Of a stretch of DNA of 64,000 nt, positions 1 to 10,200 are shown piece by piece. The notes beneath the pieces were generated by a model. It was not told where the DNA came from, did not search any database, and saw nothing but the letters and a program-made list of their open reading frames with translations. Numbering within the stretch: position 1 is the first letter of the stretch; the number at the start of each line of letters is the position of its first letter. The DNA is from Bolinopsis microptera (taxonomy: Eukaryota; Ctenophora; Tentaculata; Lobata; Bolinopsidae): assembly GCF_026151205.1 (NCBI RefSeq), contig NC_087072.1, positions 11,012,169-11,076,168 of the forward strand, written 5' to 3'. The translations under genes and the position numbers were made by a program.

Positions 1-159
1 ATCGGTATTAAACATAAATACTCTGTAGTTCAGTCTGGGAAACTCTAAACAGAAGAATCTCTTGCAGTCCTCCGAGCTGTTCGTCTCTCTGTTCCACGTC
101 TCCTCATCCACATGAACTCCATCAGAACCAGGGCATGGGCATCTGGATCGATCCTTAAC
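1..159 (-). CDS. Possible Cys-rich exon, partial (runs off left edge)
   Basis: After a candidate splice acceptor (AG at 161-160) one minus-strand frame stays open for 53 codons to the window edge. It reads like a secreted Cys-rich segment: CPCPGSDGVHVDEETW, then DCKRFFC. The Cys spacing and the Trp recall VWFC-like modules, but I cannot assign a family. A second minus frame over the same bases ends in a stop near 45 and encodes an Arg-rich tail (RRRGTERRTARRTARD), so the frame choice is uncertain. No start codon or donor was identified. Confidence 0.3.
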
Positions 160-1518
160 CTACCAAAGCTCCACGATGAAGAATACGCTAATTTACTTGG
201 AACCAGCAGCCTCCCAAGTTCCACAGGGTTAGGATACATGAACGTAAAAGTGCAGTGGCTTAATTAATCGTGGCCGTATATCTTGGCCAAACCTAATCTC
301 CAAATTTCCCGTAACTCCGTAAGTGCAGCATGTACTGATAAGTATCAGAGTGTACACTGTACCTTTGATTTCGGGTGTACAGTGTATAAACCTTAGATGA
401 TAGCGCCTCTTCCACAAGTTTTGTAACGCGTTATTTGACATGAAGCTAAAGTGCTGTGCGCCGCGCGCACGTGCCACGTGGATATACGACATGATTATGG
501 ACAAATAATTTCAGATTCGAGACCATTCGGCATTCAATTAATCTTTATTTCTTTGTGGGCGAGTCGGCGACGCCCCTTGTGTGCTGCTTGTCCCTGTTTG
601 ATATAATTATTTCATTAATCATTTCGTTGTCATATCTTTTCTACAACTAGTAGTATAGTATAGACGCTGTAGAGTTGAATATTTTTGACAAATTAAGCCA
701 TCTTTTTATAAATCCAGCCTCCGCATCAAATCTGTCCTGACTTCTGAACCTGACTCAATTAATCAAAGTGGCAAGGTTCGTACAATTTTATATTTTTATT
801 ATTTTATCAGACATAATATTGCATAATTAATTGCGATAACTGCATCTCTAGTCAGATAACTGTCTTCAGCCAGCTGTTGACCAGCCTTATTCCGTAATTC
901 TCAGCTACCCACATCCTGAAACACGGCAGCTTCTGACTGCGAAGAAATTTTGGATTCGAGAAATTTGTTAGTATAGGGCATAACAAAATTTTTAGGGGGA
1001 GACATTGGATATCAAATGTTCTGGATGTGGCTCAGATATCTTTACTTTTTTGTGTGCAATTTTACAATCCAGAGAAGTCCATGCAAGAATATTAAATATT
1101 GCGAACCAATTGAAACAATTTTCTGTATTTTGTTAAGAAATGACAATCTTCATTTTAATATAAGGAACTGTCCTCCGCATGGTAAACTAATATATTAGAC
1201 TTATAGTCATTAATTGAAATGGTAATTTCGGATTATATTCGGAAATGTTCCGCTGCACCAATCACCATCATGTTAATGTTGTGTAGTGTCTAAGTATTAG
1301 ATTAATGTATTTAATCTCCTTGAAAGTAGGAGGACCAGTACTGTATGCTGTAAATCATTTTATTTCAATTACGATTAATTATGTTAATTATGTGTTATGG
1401 GGTGCTTAAAATCCTCTAATTTTCCATATTGCGAAAATACCGCCCAGTATTCTAATATCATCGTTATTCTAGAATACGATACAACTATGAAATTTAATTT
1501 CTCGTTGATATTTCTGTC
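160..1518. other. Intergenic, no gene seen
   Basis: AT-rich sequence with no convincing exon on either strand. The minus-strand AATAAA at 1364-1359 lies about 155 nt past the PLAC8 stop codon and is a plausible poly(A) signal for that gene. The ORF at 229-504 on the minus strand has no splice or family support. Confidence 0.5.
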
Positions 1519-2003
1519 TTATACCCGCTGAACAGCCTGTCCGGGCGTCATCTTTACCTGAAATTAAGAACTGTGAGAATTTTGAACTTCGAATAAATGG
1601 GTAAAATCATTTACAAATGCGACCGTAGCTCTAGAAATCACAAATCAAACAAACTGAAACAGTTCAAAAACTGGATACAAGGAGTATTTTCTTAAATAGC
1701 AAGTTTGCGAGCTTTAGTTACTTTTACTTTAGTTATTTTTACTTAGTTATTTTTACCTGTCTGGCAGATTGAACCAGTGCACAGAGTGGGCAACAGAGTA
1801 CCGATACTAGATCCATAACCAGGCTGCCTTCAATACCGTACTTTTCTCTTATCTGGTGGGGAATTCGTTAATTTTATGTTATTTTTTAGTATCAACATTT
1901 ATATATCGGATGCAGTGTCTGGTAATATCATGGGATCTGTGAGGTCAAGATTGATCCTTATATTGACCTTATTATTATATCAATTGGTTATATTATGACT
2001 TAA

Positions 2004-2036
<33 letters not shown>

Positions 2037-3012
2037 AGGCAAAGAAAACACAAAATTTGAAATTGGTGCTGTTATTTGAAGGAGCTAGCTCATTACTAAA
2101 CATTTGAAATATCCGGCTCTTTCCACTGCTCCCTGTGCATTGTGATTATCAAATACTATGAATATTCCCAGGAATATGCCCAGGAACCAATTGCACGGGG
2201 ATATTTAAAAACAGAAAATGAAAATTGCGGTTCCATTTCTATTCTGATTTATTTTTAATCACTTTATGATTTGATTCTGTCAAATCAGCAAATATCTATT
2301 TGATTACTAATAACTTTGCCGGATATTGTTTCTTGTGTCTGCTCTTGCAGGTGTCTAGTTTATAGAAACGTGGTCTTTCATGACATGTCAAACTTTGTCA
2401 GAACCGAGACTGTTTCGAAACTGTCCAAAATCTCGTTAGCAGCGGCCTGGTTATAAAAAAACCAGGTTTTTATATAACTCAATTTGCCTGTAACCACGGT
2501 TTTCGTAGATATGGAGATCGACTGTTACCACCATGACTATAGTAACCATGAACTGCTAAACATCTAAAACTGTGACAATGACACTTACCCTTCCTCGGAC
2601 AGTGACCAAACAATACAGATTAAGGAGTGGGACCAGCATGGCTAACCCAGACATCATGCAGTCATCTCCTAGTGCCTCTGCTGTTTGACCTGTTGAGAGA
2701 AGGTTGTTTCCAGGTCGGCTACATAAGTTTAAAAACGGCCAGAAAGATATTTTAGAGAAAATATGATATAACGAGTAGGAACCTTACTGAGATCGATCGT
2801 AATTATAATGGAATTAGGACTAAGATTGGTATTGGTATTGAGATATAGAAAGCATTGAGCTATTGAGCAATCTAAATTTACCGAAAGTGAGGCAAGGTAC
2901 AAAGTAGGTGATGACACAGAGTCCAATGTCCTCGCAACATCCGAGCAGACCAGAGGCCCATTCTGCTGGTGCTGGTGGTGGTGCTGCTCCCTCTGCTGGT
3001 GGCTGTCCTTCC
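1519..3012 (-). CDS. PLAC8-domain Cys-rich protein (5' exon missing)
   Basis: Four exons, phases matching: 3012-2882, 2680-2589, 1852-1757 and 1557-1519 (TAA at 1521-1519). Joined, they give a PLAC8 (placenta-specific 8/cornifelin) domain in the expected order. A Pro/Ala-rich lead is followed by EWASGLLGCCEDIGLC, VPCLTF, then AEALGDDC and a hydrophobic stretch, VRGRIREKYGIEGS, and the C-terminal CCPLCALVQSARQ. The paired-Cys motifs, the W-SGL-C start and the R-KYGIEGS block are diagnostic. PLAC8 proteins are small, Cys-rich and usually membrane-associated, with roles in cell-size control, differentiation or ion transport. The biochemical activity here cannot be inferred. Acceptors such as ttccccaccag and donors such as GTAAGT are good. 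The first exon must end in phase 2. I did not find it with confidence; see the candidate at 5807-5906. Poly(A) signal candidate at 1364-1359. Confidence 0.9.
2005..2036. repeat. C32 homopolymer
   Basis: Uninterrupted run of 32 C on the plus strand (G on minus) inside the PLAC8 intron between the exons at 2589 and 1852. Runs of this length are prone to slippage, and the exact count is unreliable. Confidence 0.9.
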
Positions 3013-3959
3013 CTGGGGAGTTCAGGTTTAATGGATATTTCATAAAAGTAGTAAAATAACGTTAGGTATCTTTGAAATTTAAGTCTCCGTCCATTAGCTT
3101 TGGACATAACATCATTGACCTGAACCGGTGGACCAATGAGACCTTGTACATCTTGGTATGAACTAAGCTATTTAAGTTGTAACCTGCACATTTTGTACTC
3201 ACATTATGGGTATGAGTTTGTAGCTTCTCCGCTAGAGTAGGGAAATGTGTTAGTTCAATGTCGTCTTTCTAATTCTATGTAATTTAAATAAGCTAATATC
3301 AATGTTTTTTATTTCTGCTTGTTAGCACGAATAATACACATTCAATTCTAATGCGAATTGTTTTGTGTGGCATTCTGTGTACAGAAAACACGACTTGATG
3401 AAGCGTATCTATGAGTTGTTCGTGGTGACAAAAACTATTTCTCGCTATTTGCTGCCCAAAAACTGCTGGTTAAAGTATGTAACGTTAATTGTAATGGCAC
3501 TTTATGGTTATTATCATGGAATATTGTCAAAGTGGAATAAATGACGTAAGTTAATCAGCAACACGGATTGACCTAAAAGTGAATAATCACAAACAAAGCA
3601 CTTGCAATTGTTAATAATGTTACCGAGTGCAGTAGATAGAAATTTTACTACATCGCACGAACGTAGCTCTAGTCGAATGAGGCAAAAGTGTACTTTATTT
3701 CAAGGACTGAGAACTAAAATGCTGCGAAAGATCATCATTTCACAACAATCTGACCATAGATAAGTAACAAAACTGTACAGTTATAATCCAATAACGTGGC
3801 CATTCAGAAAGTTGCCAAAGTGTACAAAATGACAAGAGCTGAGCACTCTAGAAATCGACCAGATTAAGATTTCCGTGAGGTAGAGAGTGTACTGTACAAC
3901 GGGATTAGTCAGAAATACAGTGTCTAGGATCTGGTGTGCAGCATCCAGTGAGTCACATA

Positions 3960-4069
3960 GTCAGCCTCTAATCAGAGCTCTGGAAACGAACCAACAGCCA
4001 ATCAGTGGCCCTGGAAACAAAACAGCAGCCAATCACGTCGCTCGGCTGTGGTGAAGACTTTTTGGCGGG
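3960..4069. promoter_or_regulatory. CCAAT/E2F-type promoter-like cluster
   Basis: Two CCAAT boxes on the plus strand (3998-4002 and 4029-4033) sit in a roughly 32-bp imperfect duplication (each begins ctggaaac and ends agccaatca). They are followed by TTTGGCGGG at 4061-4069, an E2F-type site. The combination is typical of animal proliferation-linked promoters. No clear start site or first exon could be tied to it. PLAC8 on the minus strand is the nearest recognised gene. Confidence 0.3.
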
Positions 4070-5806
4070 TTTATGTCTCAATTGGACCGCTACATGTTTT
4101 TACACAGATGGTAGTACAGGCCAAAGTTGCATCTTAATTGATTAATTGGGTACTTAATTGGTAGAGGTTAAACAAAATACCGAAGCAACGAAAGTAACGC
4201 ACATTCATTGTGAGTGGATAACTGTGCAAATAAGCCAAACCATTTCAGTGATTTACTTAAATAGAAGGAAATGGTCGATATTATACATGAGATCAGACGG
4301 TCAGCTATTAACGTGTACACTATTTTACTACTTATACCACTATTCTATATGTATTCTATATGAGGTAATAGTAATGATGCCAATATATCGTTTACATTGT
4401 AAACTGAGTAAAGTTGAGAGTATCGATAGTAACCAGAGAGTTCCAACAGATAAGAGAGCTCTACTTACAACAATTTTACAATTTCAACTGTAAGAGCATA
4501 CATTTCAGTACTCAAAGTCAAAGTTTACCACCCGCTACTCTATAAGTTTAATAGTAAAACTGTAAAAGTAACCGTGCTGACTAACCTGTAGAAAACAACT
4601 TTCAGCAATTTATCCACAGAATCACAGATGGTTCTTTACTCCTGTTAATTTCCCCAACTACAAGGTTTCTCTCTCATTTTATTTATGCGATTGAACAGGA
4701 TAACTTGCAGTTTCTTTTCCCTGGCCGATCGTTCCATTTAATATCTCAAATTGCACCCAGTTTAATAGTTAAAGTAATCGTGCTGACTATTCAGCCTGAT
4801 CGTTCAAATTGTCACAAAATATTCAACCAATATGACATTAAAATATCTCGATTTGCGGTAGTCCGAGCACGTTTAATTTTTAAACCCTCATTCACCTGTG
4901 CCAGTATCATTTTATCATCCAAATTTGGTCACTAAAATATGTTTTATTCAGCGTGATTTTTCAAGTTGTCACATAATATTCAATTCCCATAGGCAATATG
5001 CCTCATAAACCACATAAATCACGCAGGACTGAGCACCATTTGGAGACAGATTTTGAGCAATCAGACATGATTTTGCCTGACCAATTACTCAGAATATATA
5101 AAATTTGATGCATAAAAGCTCGAACTTATGTTACTTTTAGATAAGTTCGTTTTATTTAAATTGTGGGGGAGTTAAGTTTATGAATATAATCTGAATGTGT
5201 GGGAGTCAACTTTTTCCATTAGTTTCTAAGCACGTTTTGTTTTTACAAGTCTGCTCTGATCAGTTTTAATTTCATAATAACTAAGCTTTAACAATTAACA
5301 TATTATTTGTGACATTGTAACATTATTCTAAATTCCAATTGTCTACATATAAGTGTGCAGTGCCCTACTATCAGAGGGGGACTATCCTTTTACTATTATT
5401 TTCCATTTCATTTGTCTGACGCAGGCTTGCGAATTGTTAATTTTATTCATACAATTGAATAGATTCACTTTCAGGTTCTGTCCTAGCTAAACATACTATC
5501 TTAACCACCATGGCTATTTTAGTTCCTCTTTTGATCTTTCCTTCCAATATCTTTTTGAGAGGAATAGTTATTTGATAATTTAACATGTGAAACTGCGTGG
5601 GCAACATTAAACTAGGTCGACAGTTTGGTAGGTATCACAAAAGAAAAAAGTATATGTATAAAAAATAACTGAATAAAGTACATTAAAGAGTCACATAGTA
5701 GAATTAAAGGGGTTCCAAGTTCTATCGATCAAAGTTCTTTGCTCTGTGATCCCATGTTTCAAGGAACTTTAACTTAAAGGTCATATTATTGCAACGAAGA
5801 CTCTAC

Positions 5807-5906
5807 CAATCCTTGAAGGGGCAAATGAGGAGGGTGAGTTGCTTGCGGAGGGTGCATATCTAATATCTTGATTAGTAGGCTGATAAATCTCTCCAATTGC
5901 ACTCAT
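5807..5906 (-). CDS. Candidate first coding exon, Tyr/Pro/Ser-rich
   Basis: An ATG at 5906-5904 opens MSAIGEIYQPTNQDIRYAP followed by a Ser/Pro-rich stretch, ending at a possible donor (G|GTAGAG, exon end 5807). A Pro/Tyr-rich lead of this kind would suit the N-terminus of the downstream PLAC8 gene. However, this donor is phase 1 while the PLAC8 exon at 3012 needs phase 2, so another exon would be required. The sequence just upstream is a 20-bp tandem duplication (about 5904-5945). Confidence 0.3.
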
Positions 5907-6057
5907 GCAGTAAGAGTACGATCCAAGCAGTAAGAGTACGACCCAACTAAAGGTAGCTCTTACAAAAGTTGTCTGGGTATAAGTTCCCTTCTTTTTATCA
6001 TACTGATACAGACTGAATGGCGCTTTTAGGCATCCAGTCCGCATCATCTTCAAGAAT

Positions 6058-6140
6058 TTGTGTTCTGGAGTTCGAAGTTTCGATCACATGGTTCATTCAT
6101 ATTGTTGTAAGGGTACCGGGAAAATGGTTTATACTTTATT
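6058..6140 (+). repeat. Dispersed repeat copy 1 (pair with 8770-8850)
   Basis: About 80 bp here is clearly similar to 8770-8850; both contain gttcgaagtttcgatcacat and an attcat(a/g)tt...gtaagggt(a/c) continuation. The second copy ends in a heptamer array (gtcttga about 3 times, 8861-8883), a tail style seen in LINE/SINE 3' ends. The family is not identified. Confidence 0.6.
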
Positions 6141-6181
6141 TGTACAGTAAGCTTATTCATATGGTAATGGTCTGTGCGGGA

Positions 6182-6641
6182 GGGGGGGGGGGGGGGGTCA
6201 GGTACTAAGTTCTGTACATGACGTCAAGTCGACGTAAGGGTAATTTTGGAATTTTTCAAAAGACCCACCCACCCCCTTCGCGGTACTAACTGTTTTTTAG
6301 GATAATATCTAAGACACCCACCCCTTTTGCCGGCTTTTACGGTACTAACTGTTGAGAAATCATGGTACTAACAGTGTCTTGGTATATAAAATAAGATACC
6401 CACCCAGAAATTGCTTTAAACAGCTCATTACATTGGGAAATGGGCAAATTATACCTCAAACCCCAAAAAACCCATTTCCAAAACTGAAATTTGAGGTAAA
6501 ATGGGTTTTTTGGGGTTGGACACCCCCCTTAGTACCATGTACTAACTGTTTTTCTAGGAAATGAGCAGCAGACCCACCACTTAGTACAAAAATAGTAACT
6601 GTGTTTTGGAGGAAAAAATATGACCCCCCCCCCCCCCCCCC
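6182..6641. repeat. Repeat block bounded by G16 and C18 runs
   Basis: The block starts with 16 G (6182-6197) and ends with 18 C (6624-6641), so the ends are inverted with respect to each other and both continue inward as GGGGTCA. Inside, a diverged motif GGTACTAACTGTTTT followed by an aagacaccCACCC-like segment recurs several times (around 6280, 6340, 6365, 6530 and 6585). It looks like a degenerate internally repetitive non-coding element. I saw no ORF of substance and no clear target-site duplication. Confidence 0.5.
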
Positions 6642-6675
6642 AACGTCACGTACGGTACTAAGTGTATGATCCCCC

Positions 6676-7024
6676 CCGTCTGTGAATAAATTTGCTGCAA
6701 GTGTTTCTCTGCAGGAATGTGTATCTGTGTATTATATAAAAAGTTATTAATAATTACACTAATTATTACATAATTAACATATAATTATGGCCATTGGGAA
6801 AATTTTGCTCTTATTTGTAAGTAGCCCTGGGATCTTTCTAGCCAAATTTTTTTTTGCTAAAACGGGAAGCCAAAAATCTGTTTCTCACCAAAAATTTGTT
6901 GGCAAGAATTTTCGGACATGGACTGAAACTCTCGTCGAGATGTGGCTATTTTGCACTTATTCAGAAGTCTGTTTTATATTCCAGTAAAAATTAGGAACTT
7001 TGTGGCGAATTTATTCACAGACGG
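6676..7024. mobile_element. 349-bp MITE with ~25-bp TIRs
   Basis: The left end ccgtctgtgaataaatt (from 6676) is repeated in inverted orientation at the right end (to 7024). The next 10 bases also match with a few transitions. The interior is AT-rich with no transposase. No target-site duplication is certain, so the superfamily is open. The right TIR carries AATAAA on the minus strand (7015-7010), about 190 nt downstream of the stop codon of the 7204-17320 gene. Confidence 0.65.
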
Positions 7025-7203
7025 TTATTTGATTTCTCTATACTAACTACAAGTTTCTTTTTAACTTTTTTTATACGATTGAATTTGAACGGGCTAACTT
7101 TCTCCGTTTACATAATATTTCTCCGTTTATACAATATGGCCGCAATCAATTGATTGGTCCAATTCGCTGACTGATACAGTTCACTTTATCTCCATTTATA
7201 GGC

Positions 7204-10200
7204 TCACTTTCTCCCCCGGCCTCTACCTCCCCCAGAATGTTCTCGTCCTCTAGGAAGGCTGGGTTCTCTTGGAGATTTTCCGCGGGTCAAACTGCTCTCA
7301 CGGGCTCCAGGTTTGCCATGTCCACTAGTACGGGCTCCAGGTTTGCCATGTCCACTAGTACGACGCCCTCTTGCCACTGGGGCTACTTCCTCAGCTTCCA
7401 CTTCTGGGTCCGACTCCATTCCGTAGTAATCGACATCCCTGCAAGATAACATTTGTAATATTCTTAAAGCTAAAACCACGAAACTGTGCAGCTGATATCG
7501 CCAGTATCGTCAGTAACGGTCTTAATGCCTCTTAATGCATTTCACAACAATATCTTGGATGATTTAATCGACAGCGCAATCTTATTTTCCAGCGACTGAT
7601 TGGTCTAGAGACTAGACCGATTCCTGTGAAAGGCATATAATAATATTACTGGCCGAGCTGAGGCTATGATGCAATATAATTACCCAGATGCAGGATATTG
7701 ATCGGATGGCTGCTCGCTTGACTGCTCTGTGTAGTCTTCAGAAAGGGGACTTGCTGCCTCTTTCTTGCCTCGTCTCCTGAAATTGTTATAACCCATTCAT
7801 TCATCGTTTTTATTCTGTTGATAACATTTTGTGAGTATTTGTATTATTGTCTTTTTAGGTAATATACTTTACTATTAAAGGTGTCGGAGACTGGGGCTTT
7901 TTAATAATGGTATTCGGTTCTCACATCTGTTTAATCTTGCTACAACTAACTGGTATAATTCAAGCTTCATGTTTTTTGGAAATAGCTACAGTTTAATCTA
8001 CAGAATGTTTCTTATATCCTGGGATACACTTTAAGATTCCAAATAGTCAATTGTCTTTGTAGGACGTAGGTAGCAGTTTCATTATTTCTTTAAATTCCAT
8101 CTATATATACATTATTGTTGGGATTTATTCCACACGTTATCATTAGATATCAAATCGTTTTTGTTTATTTGAAGAAATATTTATTTTACTCTAAATTCCG
8201 AGGAGGTATAAACCCCTCTGGAGGGTTAATGTCTGAGATTGTTATGTAGGTGCCACCCATAACAATCCCATGAGTTCGTAACTACACCACTGAAGATATC
8301 TTAGTTATAATCTGAGTTGTACGTGCCCTGTTCCTGGGTTATGGCATGTTGCTAAATGCTAACCTTGATCAGTCACGACTCACGAGTTGATCAGTTAAAG
8401 TTAATATCATTGCAACTTGCTTTGCCACGTGCCATCTTATATGTTGTATTTTACTTATTTTAGCGTCGCTACCATAACAATTTACTTTTAGTTGTGCAAT
8501 CGATTTGTTTCACATGTTATTTCATAGGTTTTGTCGGTTGATTCCTAGTGAATTGGGATTATTATTTTACTGGCACAGATTATTCGATTTTACTATTTAA
8601 CGAAAATTCAACACTACTCAATGTGACAACTTTTAATTATCTACACCTTTGGAGCAACAACTAAAATCTGTCATTCATAATTTAAAACACCGATATAACT
8701 ATAACTATAGTTATCTTGTTATATTGTGATCGTATTAATATTATCAATTTCCTTCTCACAACATACAACATGTGTTCTGAAGTTCGAAGTTTCGATCACA
8801 TGGTTTATTCATGTTATTATAAGGGCATCGTGAAACTGGTTTATTCTAAGTCGAAATAAAGTGGTCTTGAGTCTTGAGTCTTGACAACAGCTCACAACAT
8901 TGCGAAACTGTTCGAAAGTCAGAGAATAGTGTCTGTTGAAAAATAGAGCTATCACAGAATAATAATGAGTATGTCACAATGCACTGAGTATGTCACAATG
9001 CACTGCTGTCACAATATAGTGCGGAAATTGCTATACTAAAGTCTAGAACAAATTTCTAGAATAAAGCATCATTAAACCTTTGTCGAAATTAAAATTAGAA
9101 AACCCACTTGGATCTAGGAGGCTTTTCCTCTTCCTCGGCTTTCTTCTCTGATGAGAATATTTTAGTGAAGAACCCAGCCTCCTCCACCTTCATCTCCTCC
9201 TCCTCCTCCTCTTTCTTTGAACTGAACCAACCCAGTACACTACCGTGTTGAGACGTTGTCTCCTCTCCTACTTCCTCCGCTAATGGTTTCTCTCTTTTCC
9301 CTTTAATTCGACTCTGAGTGCGAGGAAGTTAGCGTTTTAGTTATCTTGTGGATACTAACTCCTTACCAAGTGAGCACACAACATGAACTTGTCGATTGCA
9401 TGTCTTGAGCTTATTACTGTATTGGTGGAGGTTAAATTGAGTTTAACGGTCTTGTATTGGAGGAATTTTGTTTATTTGTAACAAATATATCCTTTCCACC
9501 TTGTGGTCGCACTGTCGCGATATAAATATTGCTGAGTTCCACAGAAGCTCAACTCTAAACGCGCAACGTTTAACTGGAACATTTATGACACAAATCCCAA
9601 TCTACAGCCATTTTAGGCAAAAAACCTCAACTTCCCTGATACACTACAGCTAGGTGACTTGGTACGAAGGTTAGCTGTTTGTTGATTAAACCCACCCCCA
9701 TTTAATACCATACCAAGTAGCGATCTCATTCTTAGTAATATAAATTGTCTTACCAAGAAGCCGGGAGAAGGTCCCCTGCTTGCCTCCAGCTCTGCCTTGT
9801 GTCTCTCTAGATCCAGCTCCAGGTGTGCCACCCTCTCCTCCAACGTGTTGAGCCGGTCTCCGTTTATTCCTGCCTGGGTGGGTACGTGGCTTTTAGTATT
9901 TGCTAACTAGTAGTTTTAGTTTTAGCTAACTAGTTAGAAATGTAGTTAGTGGACAGAATATTGATCATTCTGTTCGGCAAATCATTCTGTTCGGCAAATT
10001 TTGTTCTAATCGTAGCACCAGAATTGTGTATATTATTATTATTTTACCTCACTTGTTCCTCCACCCTAACTTATCTCTTGCATATTCATTTTAACATTAA
10101 ATTGTGCCTTAAATTTCCCCAAAATTCATGATTAGATGTTAACTGCTGAGTTTAATTATTCCCACACTGCAAGTGCATACGCATATTTTTCATATCCTCA

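Noticed and set aside
2729-3043. 104-codon minus-strand ORF overlapping the PLAC8 exon
   Set aside because: Wrong frame across 2882-3012; the PLAC8 frame explains the same bases with family motifs.
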